From assembly GCA_022538095.1 (NCBI GenBank), contig JAKYXN010000003.1, positions 81,345 through 145,344 on the forward strand: a stretch of 64,000 nt of DNA, given 5' to 3'. The translations under genes were made by a program, and so were the position numbers. This DNA is from Puniceicoccaceae bacterium K14 (GTDB taxonomy: Bacteria; Verrucomicrobiota; Verrucomicrobiia; Opitutales; Opitutaceae). Below are positions 34,906 to 42,696 of this stretch, piece by piece (positions within the stretch are counted from its first letter, which is position 1; each line of letters starts with the position of its first letter). The notes under the pieces are model-generated. The model made no database searches, was not told the DNA's origin, and saw only the letters and a program-made list of their open reading frames with translations.

Positions 34906-35568
34906 TTAACGTGTCTTGAAGACTGCTTGACCGTTTTCGACTTTAAAGGACTCAAGCTTTTCCACGAATTCTTGAACTTCGGGATCATTTGCGAATTCTT
35001 TTGCTAAGTTCTCGCTTGAAATCGCATCGATAAAAGTTGCCGGGAGGGTTTGTCCGCCGGCTTCGGCACCAAGCAAGAATACGTTGAGCTCTCCGTTTTC
35101 GACGAATACATCTAGTTCTACTTTACCATTGAAGTATCGCGAACTGAGTGCTCCTAACATTGGAACGTTGGAGAATTGATCCATTGGCCAACTTACGTCT
35201 GCTTTGATCGTGCTGTCTGCGATCTCGAACTCAATCTTGTCCTTTAGTGTTTGGAGAGACTCGGACCGAGCGATCAGTCCGTTGATTTCTGTATCGTTTA
35301 GGTGGAGCTCGTAGGACTCTCCTGAATCGAGAGATTGTTGAAAGGCATCTATGCGCGTTTGTAGCGCAGTAAAATCTTCTTGAGGAATTGGGGCTGAGAC
35401 AATTTCGCCTGGAGTTTCAGATGTGAAGGAATCTACTGATTTATTCACGAAACTCTTAACAGCGAAGAAGGACACGCCGCCAATAATTAGTACCATGAGA
35501 AGAAGGCCGAGGCAGCCAGGAATTAAGCAGCTTTTGACGTTCGATTTCTTTTTAGGCGAGTCGCTCAT
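34906..35568 (-). CDS. Single-span membrane-anchored protein of unknown function
   Basis: 220 residues. A short basic cytosolic N-terminus (residues 1-13) precedes one membrane segment, 'CLIPGCLGLLLMVLIIGGVS', so most of the protein should lie outside the inner membrane. The exported part has alternating beta-like stretches ('IEFEIADSTIKADVSWPM', 'YFNGKVELDVFVENGELNVF'), suggesting a small beta-rich domain. I do not recognise the family. It stands between the convergent small helical gene and the CheY-like gene behind a terminator, so it is probably its own unit. Confidence 0.75.
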   Translation of the reverse strand: MSDSPKKKSNVKSCLIPGCLGLLLMVLIIGGVSFFAVKSFVNKSVDSFTSETPGEIVSAPIPQEDFTALQTRIDAFQQSLDSGESYELHLNDTEINGLIARSESLQTLKDKIEFEIADSTIKADVSWPMDQFSNVPMLGALSSRYFNGKVELDVFVENGELNVFLLGAEAGGQTLPATFIDAISSENLAKEFANDPEVQEFVEKLESFKVENGQAVFKTR

Positions 35569-35639
35569 ATTCGGGGGAGCCTAGAGGCTAGTTTGGCTTT
35601 TCGGCAACTCCAATCCCTTTAGCGGCATGAATTTTTAAA

Positions 35640-35672
35640 ACGAAAAAGCGAACCGGGAACCCCGATTCGCTT
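35640..35672 (-). terminator. Intrinsic terminator of the CheY-like gene
   Basis: AAGCGAACCGGG, loop AA, then CCCGATTCGCTT (35646-35672): a 12-bp stem with one mismatch. Read on the minus strand it is followed by TTTTTCGTTTT. It lies about 25 bases beyond the response regulator stop, on the correct strand. Confidence 0.85.
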
Positions 35673-35697
35673 ATCGCAAAAGTGTTTTCTAGAAGTC

Positions 35698-36060
35698 TTA
35701 GCAGACGGTTTCTTGGGTGGCTTCGACTTGTTGAACCAGTTCCTTAATATTGAATGGCTTGGACATGACTGCCACGAGATTTGGATACTTGAAGTGTTGG
35801 GCTTCGTCGTGGAATCCAGAAATGATGATGAATTTTGTCTTGATATTCTGCCATCCAGAGAGGAATTCGAGGACCATTTCACCGGAAAGTCTTGGCATTT
35901 TGAGGTCTAAGAGAACCACGTCGAATTGGTGGTTTGGGTCTGACAGGACGGACACTGCGTTGTGCCCATCGCAAAGAACGGATACATCGTGATCTTCACC
36001 GAAAATGGTGAAGAGGAGAAGTCGGATTGCTGGATCGTCGTCGACAATTAGAATTTTCAT
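35698..36060 (-). CDS. Single-domain response regulator (CheY-like)
   Basis: 120 residues, a lone receiver domain. 'MKILIVDDDPAIRLLLF' has the acidic pair, 'FDVVLLDLKMPRLSGEMVLE' the phosphoacceptor Asp, and 'VAVMSKPFNIKELV' the conserved Lys-Pro. The upstream in-frame ATG at 36180 would add a 40-residue unrelated leader, so the ATG at 36060, with AAGG seven bases before it, is chosen. It could carry the signal from CheA or from one of the kinases nearby. A terminator follows. Confidence 0.93.
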   Translation of the reverse strand: MKILIVDDDPAIRLLLFTIFGEDHDVSVLCDGHNAVSVLSDPNHQFDVVLLDLKMPRLSGEMVLEFLSGWQNIKTKFIIISGFHDEAQHFKYPNLVAVMSKPFNIKELVQQVEATQETVC

Positions 36061-36198
36061 TTTTGAGCCTTGATAAATTGTTGTGGTGAAGGAATCGCTC
36101 AATTGGGACGGAGCGCTACATAATTTTTGATATGTATTATTATCGACTCGATTTGGCTTTTCTTTGGTAAAATCGCTCAAATAAATTCCAAGCGTTAC

Positions 36199-36888
36199 TC
36201 AATTATTCCCGAAAGTAGAGGGGCGGTTTGCCATGCGAATGATGGGGGCGTTAAAATCGCCCGCTTCGAAAAGCGTGTTATTTATTTTCCCGTAGTGTTT
36301 GCGAATTTCATCCTCCATGCAACGGGCGGTTTCGCGGATTGTTGTGATATCCTTGGGCTCAATCCAATATTTCTCACTCACGGTTTTTAGAAACTCAATT
36401 TTTTCGGCCAAGGATGCGAGGGTGTCCAGGCTATCCTTGAGCATCGTAGAGCTGGGTGACTCTCCGTTGTGGATTGGAGGTAGTGGATACGATTTTATGG
36501 ATGGCGCCTTCATTTTCGCCACGTGGTTAGAGTCAGTAATGAGGTCCTTTACTGTATCCATTAATAGCTTATAACTGAATGGCTTTGGAAATATTTTGTC
36601 AGCTCCGAGTCGATTGAACTTTTGCTCAGACTCAGGGCTGAGGTATCCGGTAAGAACGATAACTGGAATATGTGGATGAGCGCGTTTGACTTCGGCGATA
36701 ACTTCAAGGCCGTCTTTTTTGGGAAGATGGTAATCTAGGATAATGATGTCGGCGTCACTGTTTACGCCTTTGTCAATGCCGACGTCGCCGTTTTCTGCTT
36801 CGTCAATTTTAAATTCGTTTTGTAGGACTTCTCTCATGACCATGCGTAGTGCCGGGTCGTCTTCTACTAACAATACATTTTTCTTCAT
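36199..36888 (-). CDS. Response regulator with uncharacterised C-terminal extension
   Basis: About 229 residues. The receiver (about 1-120) has 'NVLLVEDDPALRMVMREVLQ', Asp in 'ADIIILDYHLPKKDGLEVI' and 'KIFPKPFSYKLLMDTV'. The C-terminal 100 residues are helical ('LASLAEKIEFLKTVSEKYW') with no DNA-binding or enzymatic motif that I recognise, so output is probably by protein contact. The ATG at 36888 follows the PAS-like gene stop with one base between; a TTG at 36903 is the alternative start. The pair is co-transcribed. Confidence 0.88.
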   Translation of the reverse strand: MKKNVLLVEDDPALRMVMREVLQNEFKIDEAENGDVGIDKGVNSDADIIILDYHLPKKDGLEVIAEVKRAHPHIPVIVLTGYLSPESEQKFNRLGADKIFPKPFSYKLLMDTVKDLITDSNHVAKMKAPSIKSYPLPPIHNGESPSSTMLKDSLDTLASLAEKIEFLKTVSEKYWIEPKDITTIRETARCMEDEIRKHYGKINNTLFEAGDFNAPIIRMANRPSTFGNN

Positions 36889-36889
36889 C

Positions 36890-37438
36890 TTAATTTGATC
36901 CAAATTCGTTGTGGGTTACTTTGTAATTGCTGCCAGCAGTTTGCAGTTGCTTGCTGCCTTTTCGTTCTGCTCCGGCAAATAAAATGGCGATTGGCTGTCC
37001 AGTAGTTGAACGGATGGGGGCTTTGATTCCGCTGACCCAAGTTTTGCCCCAGGAAACGGTCACGAGTTCGCAGGCGTTTTCCTTGATGGTTCCATTGCTG
37101 ATGACTTCGTAATCATCGGCAGCCAATTTGATACTTTCTTCCAACCAGAAAATGGGGGCTGATTGGATTTCGCTTTCAGGCTCGTAGATGCGTGTTTCGA
37201 TGTTGAGGAGCTTGCGTCCTTCGCGGTTCACATAAAAAATATCGTCTCGATTCTGATATGCGAACGCGATGCAATCGAGTTCTTCGAATAGGTGCACGTT
37301 CGCCTGCATTAAATCGGAAATATTTTCATATTGAAAATCTACCGATTGGATAGCGGATTCGAGAGCTGTTGGCATTTCGGCCTTCAACAGTTTGTCGTAG
37401 TTAGGCATATTCGAAGACCTGAAATTGTAGTCATTCAT
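36890..37438 (-). CDS. PAS-like sensory protein
   Basis: 182 residues, cytosolic. The middle part, 'LFEELDCIAFAYQNRDDIFY' followed by 'VNREGRKLLNIE', is typical of the start of a PAS fold ('...I.yvN..g..llg'). 'ELVTVSWGKTWVSGIKAPIR' and 'TTGQPIAILFAGAE' resemble its closing strands. There is no kinase or output domain, so it probably senses and passes a signal by binding a partner, for example the response regulator encoded next. The PAS assignment is by pattern; ligand unknown. Confidence 0.65.
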   Translation of the reverse strand: MNDYNFRSSNMPNYDKLLKAEMPTALESAIQSVDFQYENISDLMQANVHLFEELDCIAFAYQNRDDIFYVNREGRKLLNIETRIYEPESEIQSAPIFWLEESIKLAADDYEVISNGTIKENACELVTVSWGKTWVSGIKAPIRSTTGQPIAILFAGAERKGSKQLQTAGSNYKVTHNEFGSN

Positions 37439-37470
37439 TCTAAGATATCGTCTGGACGTGGAAGGGCTTT

Positions 37471-37494
37471 AGCGGAAAACAAGGAGTTTCCGCT
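37471..37494. repeat. Hairpin AGCGGAAA-N8-TTTCCGCT
   Basis: An exact 8-bp inverted repeat between the HDOD gene (stop at 37535) and the PAS-like gene. It lies 41 bases beyond the HDOD stop on the minus strand, as expected for a terminator, but no T-run follows. It could be a factor-dependent terminator or a processing site. Confidence 0.45.
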
Positions 37495-37534
37495 TTGAGG
37501 GTAAAAAAGATTTGGTGGACTTGATTAGTGTGGT

Positions 37535-38362
37535 TTAAGCGACACTTTGCTTTGCTTTTTCGAGACCCATCTTAGTTTCCAAAATTGCCATTTGGATTGT
37601 TGCCTCGTCGATATCGATAGCGCCTTCGCACATCTCTAGAGCCCAAGAATCGCGTCCGTCGTTGCAGCCAAGGACGGAAGCTCCCCAATTGGCAATATGT
37701 AGAGCTCCAGCGAGTTCTTTGAACTCAGGCGCTTCATTTGGGGTGTATTGGTAACGAATTGGGATAAAGATCTCGGGTGAGAAATTCCATTCTTCGAGCA
37801 TTGTTGACCCTGCCAGAGCGTGGTCGAACCCAAAGGTTTGGTTTTCGGCTTTTGTGATACTGATGCGTTCGGTCTCTACCCGTTTGAAAACCTTGACGTA
37901 TTCTTCGCCGAGGCCGAGGTGGAAGAGTAATTTCCCAACATCGTGCAAAATACCGAGAGTGTATGGAAGTCCCTCGACTTCGCTGAGCCCTTTTGCGATT
38001 TGGTCCATCATCAGGGCGACTGCCAAGCTGTGTTCCCAAAGCCCGCCGCTTGAAATGGCCATGCTACTAAGCGATCCATCAAGGAATTCACTTCCGCTTA
38101 CCATATTTACGATGCGGTAGACTGTTTGGATGCCAAGCATAGCGACGGCATCGTTTAGATCGGTCACGGGCTGAGCTGGAGAATAGGCGGCGCTGTTGCT
38201 GAGCTTTAGGACGCCAGCGATTATAGCTGGATCTGTGGAAATGAGTGAAACCACATCGTTGGAATCCGCATCGGGATCACGCATGATCTCTACGAGCTTT
38301 GGAAGAATCTCCGGAGCTGGCGGGAGTGAGTCTGTGTTTTGAATGAGTTCGCTTATGTTCAT
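37535..38362 (-). CDS. HDOD-domain signalling protein
   Basis: 275 residues. The HDOD fold begins 'LPPAPEILPKLVEIMRDPD', followed by 'VSLISTDPAIIAGVLKLSNS'. Unlike many HDOD proteins it retains HD-type residues: 'WEHSLAVALMMDQIA', 'LGILHDVGKLLFHLG' and 'FGFDHALAGSTMLEEW'. HDOD proteins act in signalling linked to chemotaxis, motility and c-di-GMP, usually as non-enzymatic hubs. Its start overlaps the cheD stop by 4 bases (ATGA), tying it to the chemotaxis operon. A second, more degenerate HDOD protein is at 62866. Confidence 0.93.
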   Translation of the reverse strand: MNISELIQNTDSLPPAPEILPKLVEIMRDPDADSNDVVSLISTDPAIIAGVLKLSNSAAYSPAQPVTDLNDAVAMLGIQTVYRIVNMVSGSEFLDGSLSSMAISSGGLWEHSLAVALMMDQIAKGLSEVEGLPYTLGILHDVGKLLFHLGLGEEYVKVFKRVETERISITKAENQTFGFDHALAGSTMLEEWNFSPEIFIPIRYQYTPNEAPEFKELAGALHIANWGASVLGCNDGRDSWALEMCEGAIDIDEATIQMAILETKMGLEKAKQSVA

Positions 38363-38880
38363 GCTAGGCTAAATTTCGAGGCTCCCATTGGTGTTTTAAG
38401 GGCGACTTCGCCAGTGGCCACGTTCAGGTGAACTGTTCGATTGTTAACGCCGCCGACGTCCGCTTTTACCACTTTGATTTGGTAAGCAGTTACGAATTGC
38501 TTCACGGCAGCGATGTTGCGCTCGCCGATTTTAAACATGTCTGACCCGCTAATGACTGACGCGCCTCCAGCTACGAATGCTTTGATGCGACTTCTATCGG
38601 CTTGTAAGCCTTGCAGTTCGCGGAAGAGTAGTGGGATGCCGGTATCGGCGAACATAGCCGGCTGCTTGGCGGCCTTTTCTTTGGAAAGGCTGGAATCAGG
38701 CAGCATGATATGAATCAAGCCTCCGACTTTAGCGACTGAATCGTAGACGACGATTCCAACGCATGAGCCTAAAGCGAATGTGCTGATGACAACGTTAGTG
38801 TTGTTGGAGGAGGCGAGATCGCCCACACCTACGACAACTTTCTGTTGAAAAAATGTTGGTAGACTGGGGGCTCCGCTCAT
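38359..38880 (-). CDS. cheD: Chemoreceptor glutamine deamidase CheD
   Basis: 173 residues. CheD deamidates glutamines on chemoreceptors and in some bacteria works with a CheC-type phosphatase. The catalytic triad is visible: Thr34 and Cys40 in 'ISTFALGSCVGIVVYD' and His57 in 'VGGLIHIMLPDSS'. The spacings (6 and 17 residues) equal those known for the Thermotoga enzyme. 'AFVAGGASVISGSDMFKIGE' and 'RNIAAVKQFV' are the remaining family segments. No CheC is seen in the window. Translation is coupled to the HDOD gene. Confidence 0.96.
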   Translation of the reverse strand: MSGAPSLPTFFQQKVVVGVGDLASSNNTNVVISTFALGSCVGIVVYDSVAKVGGLIHIMLPDSSLSKEKAAKQPAMFADTGIPLLFRELQGLQADRSRIKAFVAGGASVISGSDMFKIGERNIAAVKQFVTAYQIKVVKADVGGVNNRTVHLNVATGEVALKTPMGASKFSLA

Positions 38881-39078
38881 CTGTTGCTGGAAACTTGACT
38901 GCGCATTTTTAGGGCGAGTGGGATTTTTGAAATTCGCTGCATCGTTGAATTGGCCGATCTTCCAAATTTTGAGGGACTTGAAAAGTTCGGTCGGGCCGCT
39001 TCGTGAGCGATAGAAAAGGAATAATGATTTTAAAATTGATCTGTGGCGACCAATGAGGAGGTATTAGGTGTTCGTTGC

Positions 39079-39588
39079 CTAAAATTGGGCGAGCTCGCCT
39101 GCAAGTTCGGTGGAGACCACTTTTTCGATATCGAGTAGTGTCTTTACGCTATCTTTGATCTTAGCGATACCGAGGCAGCATTCTGTGCTGAGGTGAGTTC
39201 CGAAATCTGGTGAGGGTTCGACTTCGTTTTCAGAGATGTTGAGAACTTCTTCTACAGCGTCTACTACGAGGCCGAGCAGGGAGTTGATTCCTTGTCCGCC
39301 GTCTACATCAACTACTATAATACAGGTTCTTTCGGTGGCTTCTGCAGCGATTAAGTTAAATTTGACGCGAAGGTCCACGACCGGAATAACTTTTCCTCGA
39401 AGGTTGATCACACCTTTTACATGCATCGGCATTTGGGGAACTGGAGTGATCTTCTGCATTCTGATGATTTCGCGAATCTTCAGAACTTCGACACCGTAGA
39501 ATTCGTCAGCGAGTGTGAAGGTCAGGAATTTGCCTGACGAAAATGATGTAATGTTTGAATTGGTTTCTTCTAATATAGCGTTACTCAT
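39079..39588 (-). CDS. cheW: Chemotaxis coupling protein CheW
   Basis: About 169 residues from the ATG at 39588, which has AGAGG seven bases upstream; an ATG at 39630 would add 14 residues. 'FLTFTLADEFYGVEVLKIRE' is the first CheW subdomain, 'VPQMPMHVKGVINLRGKVIP' followed by 'VVDLR' is the family signature, and 'LLGLVVDAVEEVLNI' comes later. It bridges chemoreceptors to CheA. It lies 198 bases upstream of cheD on the same strand. Confidence 0.96.
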   Translation of the reverse strand: MSNAILEETNSNITSFSSGKFLTFTLADEFYGVEVLKIREIIRMQKITPVPQMPMHVKGVINLRGKVIPVVDLRVKFNLIAAEATERTCIIVVDVDGGQGINSLLGLVVDAVEEVLNISENEVEPSPDFGTHLSTECCLGIAKIKDSVKTLLDIEKVVSTELAGELAQF

Positions 39589-39645
39589 GGATGGGCCTCT
39601 GTTTGCTTGGTCTATACTTATTGTGTACAAACATTATCGGCCCCC

Positions 39646-39667
39646 ATGCCCTATTGCTTAAGGGCAT
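39646..39667. repeat. Hairpin ATGCCCT-N8-AGGGCAT before cheW
   Basis: An exact 7-bp inverted repeat 58 bases upstream of the cheW ATG and 75 bases beyond the upstream gene's stop (minus strand). There is no T-run. It may end the upstream transcript or be part of the cheW leader. Confidence 0.4.
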
Positions 39668-39741
39668 AAATTTCACGGGATTGTGATTTGTGTAAGGATA
39701 TTCGACTAAACCCTAGGTAAGGTGCGGTATTTAGTCTAAGC

Positions 39742-41025
39742 TTAGCGGAATATCATCAGCCGCTGTGTGATCGCGTTTTCGTAATCGTGTTCCCTGATTT
39801 TCGCAATCATAGCGGGTGTAAGTCGTTTTTCTTCAGGAACTAACAAAAGACCTGTGGGCGTGAATAAATTGTTGGCCAAAATCATGCCTGTCTCCAATTC
39901 TTCAAGGGTAATCTCCTTAACTTTTTTTGGGAGTTGTGCCAAATTGGAGCTTTTCATGAAGATTCGTACTGCTTCCGGGTGGAGAGATTTGCCAGATTCG
40001 CGCACGAGAAATTCTAGGGCTTGTTCTTTAGGAAGGTTTGATTCGACATATGCGATGGCGACTGCGAGCAGTCGAGCTGGAATCGGAATGCTATCGCGGG
40101 TGAGTCGGTCGGGAAACCCTCTTCCATCGAATCGTTCGCGGTGGGCTCGAATGGTTTCAACGACTTCTGTAGAATCATCTACTGTCTTAGCGATCGCTTG
40201 CGCGTAGGTCGGATTCTGCCGAAGGGCGTCGATTTCACTCGGCTCAAGTGCATCAGGTTTTGCGAGTGACTTCGCTATGAGCTCTCGTGGGAAATGGATG
40301 CGGCCTAGGTTATAAATCCATGAGCAAGTCGTGAGTGTGCGCTTGTCGGATTCGCCAATGTTCTCTGACTTCGAAATTTCTTTGCAAATGGTGATTACGG
40401 CTTTCGTTTGTTGACCGAGAAGTGGATAGAAGGCTTCAATTATCTTCAGGCAAGTTTCTAAAGACTGGCGAAAGTGGAGGTCACCCTCTTGGTTTATTTG
40501 TTCAAGGCGCGTTGTCTTCTCTTTTAGTACCTGAAGGTTCTGCTCGAGCTCGATGTTAGAGGTGACTAGCTGTTCATTAAGTTCTAGTGTGTCAGCTCGT
40601 AGCTTTTCGTTGGCTTCGATTAGCGTGAAGCGCTGGGTTGCGTTGTCGACAGTTGCGAGAAGCTCCTCTCGAATCCAAGGCTTCGCTAAGAATCTGAAGA
40701 TTTCGCCTTTATTGACTGCTTCGACTACGGTGCTGAGTGTAAGCACTCCGGTGATTAATATCCGAGAAGCGTTTGGCTGTAAGCGTTTGCATTCCGCTAA
40801 AAATTCGAGACCAGTCATGATAGGCATCCGGTGGTCCGAAATTATCACAGCAAAGGTGTGATTTTCTAGAGCTTGCAAAGCATCCGCTGGCTTGTTGAAG
40901 GCGAATATTGAGAGATTCTCCCGTTCAAGAGTTTCTTTAATTGCGAGTAGGACAATTTCGTCGTCGTCCAGTAGGAGAATGTTTCTCGATCGAGGCTCGG
41001 AGCGGTTCATTGCAAGAGTGGGCAT
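39742..41025 (-). CDS. Response regulator with degenerate HD-GYP-like output domain
   Basis: 427 residues. The receiver (about 14-130) is intact: 'LLLDDDE', Asp64 in 'IISDHRMP', and 'FLAKPW'. A coiled coil (about 135-185) follows. Residues about 190-330 align with HD-GYP phosphodiesterases, but the 'LHDiGK' site reads 'IYNLGR' (236-241), 'HHErwDGxGYP' reads 'AHRERFDGRGFP', and the later metal-binding Asp is replaced ('AVAIAYVE'). It is probably unable to cleave c-di-GMP and may act as a binder. A C-terminal extension (about 360-427) resembles the tail seen in RpfG-like proteins of this kind. The start is 2 bases after the kinase stop. Confidence 0.88.
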   Translation of the reverse strand: MPTLAMNRSEPRSRNILLLDDDEIVLLAIKETLERENLSIFAFNKPADALQALENHTFAVIISDHRMPIMTGLEFLAECKRLQPNASRILITGVLTLSTVVEAVNKGEIFRFLAKPWIREELLATVDNATQRFTLIEANEKLRADTLELNEQLVTSNIELEQNLQVLKEKTTRLEQINQEGDLHFRQSLETCLKIIEAFYPLLGQQTKAVITICKEISKSENIGESDKRTLTTCSWIYNLGRIHFPRELIAKSLAKPDALEPSEIDALRQNPTYAQAIAKTVDDSTEVVETIRAHRERFDGRGFPDRLTRDSIPIPARLLAVAIAYVESNLPKEQALEFLVRESGKSLHPEAVRIFMKSSNLAQLPKKVKEITLEELETGMILANNLFTPTGLLLVPEEKRLTPAMIAKIREHDYENAITQRLMIFR

Positions 41026-41027
41026 TG

Positions 41028-42608
41028 TTATGAGAAAAACTTCACGAGACGCTTGTATTGCGTAGATGGTTTTACCTCGTATGAGGCTTCGTAGCCAAAT
41101 TTCTTTTGTATAGAATGCGGTAACGTTTCAGGAAGTCCGTCCATCGTAATAACGGCAGTTTTTTCCGAGCATTCGCTTGTCGTTAATTGTTCTAAAAGTG
41201 GGATCGCATTTTCGTCTAGTCCGCTATGGCAAACAATGATTCCATCTAAGGAATCTTTTAAGTCTCTGGTGTCGAGCATGACTTGATGCGGGTCTATATG
41301 TATCCGATATTTCCAGCCGTTTTCCCTCATTAGAGCAAGCAAGGGAGATTGAGCAACATCTTCCCAAGAATAGATAAGAACTGTGAACGCTTCCTTTTTT
41401 GATACGCTTTTTGACTGCGTTTCTTTGTGGTTGTTATTTTCGCCTTCAGCGTTGGTGGCCAAGGTTTCTTGAAGATTGGCAAGTGGAATTTGTAGGCTGA
41501 CCGTCGTTTGGTTTTCGCCGTTGGATTCGACTTCAAGCGAACCTGCGCATCCTATCGCAAAGCTTCGAGCCATAAACAACCCCATCCCCGAGTGTTTGCT
41601 AGGATCTTTTGTGGTGAAGAGCGCATCTGTTGTTTTGGAAAGATTTTGGGATTTAATGCCGCTCCCGTTATCGAAAACCTCGATACGTATATGCGGATTG
41701 GGTGATTTTACAATATATGTTTGAAATCTAACTACTGGAATTTTTGGTGCAGCGTCAGCGCAATTTGCAATTATATGCATCAAGCATTGAATGAATGCGT
41801 TTGGGTCGACGTGTACTTGTACAGCAGGAGCTTGAAGATCCAATTCGAGTTCTGTGCCTTTGGGCAAAAGGGTTAAAATAAGATCCTTTTGTTCCTCTAT
41901 TATTTTCTCTAAATCGCAATAAACCTTTCCGCTGAGGTTTATCATTGTGACTTCGCGAATTCTTTGGGTGATTTTTTGAGCTCTTAACGAATTGTCTCGA
42001 ATATGACCCATGCCTTCGAGCATTGAGTCAGAGCTCGCTCCTTCTTGGGCATAGAGTTCGCTAAGCGAGTAAATTCCTGCGATTGTATTGTTAAAGTCGT
42101 GGATGTATCGACGAACTGATGATTTTGAGACTTCGCCCCAAGTGTGGTGGCAAAGCGTATCGATAGATCGTTGCCGTGTTTCATCTAGGGTAAGGCGACC
42201 TATGTATGCGATTACAGTGCCTTGCTCGTCTGCGATCGCTACTCGGAAGTCTTGAATAGGAATCCAGTTTAATTTCTCATTAGGTCGAATTCTGTATTCA
42301 AAAATAAATTCTCTACCCGCCCCATGTTCTTTTTCAATGTATGCTTCTTTGTCTTCGGGGTGAATGAGGTCTGTTATGCGGGCAACCTTACGCAGCGCTT
42401 CGGAAACCAGGCTGGGGAGTTTTGGCTCTGCCTTCTCTGAAATGTACCGAATCTGTAAATTATTACCGTCAAGAAGGTAGGTGATGCCTGGTCCTAATTC
42501 GAAGAGAGCGCTTTGACTGCCAAGTTGTGATTTGGGAAGCCCGATTTCTTCTAGGGCAGCATCTAGTGTTGTAGATGCGTTGGGGATGTAGGGACCTGGT
42601 GAATTCAA
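41028..42608 (-). CDS. PAS sensor histidine kinase with C-terminal pseudo-receiver
   Basis: 526 residues. A PAS-like domain (about 35-145) with 'DLIHPEDKEAYIEKEHGAGR' precedes a dimerisation helix with His170 in 'RRYIHDFNNTIAGIYSL'. The HATPase part shows 'IANCADAAPKIP', 'VFDNGSGI' and 'HSGMGLFMARSFA'. Residues about 406-526 look like a receiver, but the phosphoacceptor position reads Cys/His ('DGIIVCHSG') and the acidic pair is missing, while 'VKP' is kept. No membrane span. The start is TTG at 42608, as no ATG lies near. It sits 2 bases before the response regulator, its likely partner. Confidence 0.85.
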   Translation of the reverse strand: MNSPGPYIPNASTTLDAALEEIGLPKSQLGSQSALFELGPGITYLLDGNNLQIRYISEKAEPKLPSLVSEALRKVARITDLIHPEDKEAYIEKEHGAGREFIFEYRIRPNEKLNWIPIQDFRVAIADEQGTVIAYIGRLTLDETRQRSIDTLCHHTWGEVSKSSVRRYIHDFNNTIAGIYSLSELYAQEGASSDSMLEGMGHIRDNSLRAQKITQRIREVTMINLSGKVYCDLEKIIEEQKDLILTLLPKGTELELDLQAPAVQVHVDPNAFIQCLMHIIANCADAAPKIPVVRFQTYIVKSPNPHIRIEVFDNGSGIKSQNLSKTTDALFTTKDPSKHSGMGLFMARSFAIGCAGSLEVESNGENQTTVSLQIPLANLQETLATNAEGENNNHKETQSKSVSKKEAFTVLIYSWEDVAQSPLLALMRENGWKYRIHIDPHQVMLDTRDLKDSLDGIIVCHSGLDENAIPLLEQLTTSECSEKTAVITMDGLPETLPHSIQKKFGYEASYEVKPSTQYKRLVKFFS

Positions 42609-42696
42609 AGCAGATCAAGTCTGCACTTATAGAAGTCCCTATGGCAAATTTCTAATTTGGAAAAATGTGTAAATTGACGTCCCGAAATGGCTACCG

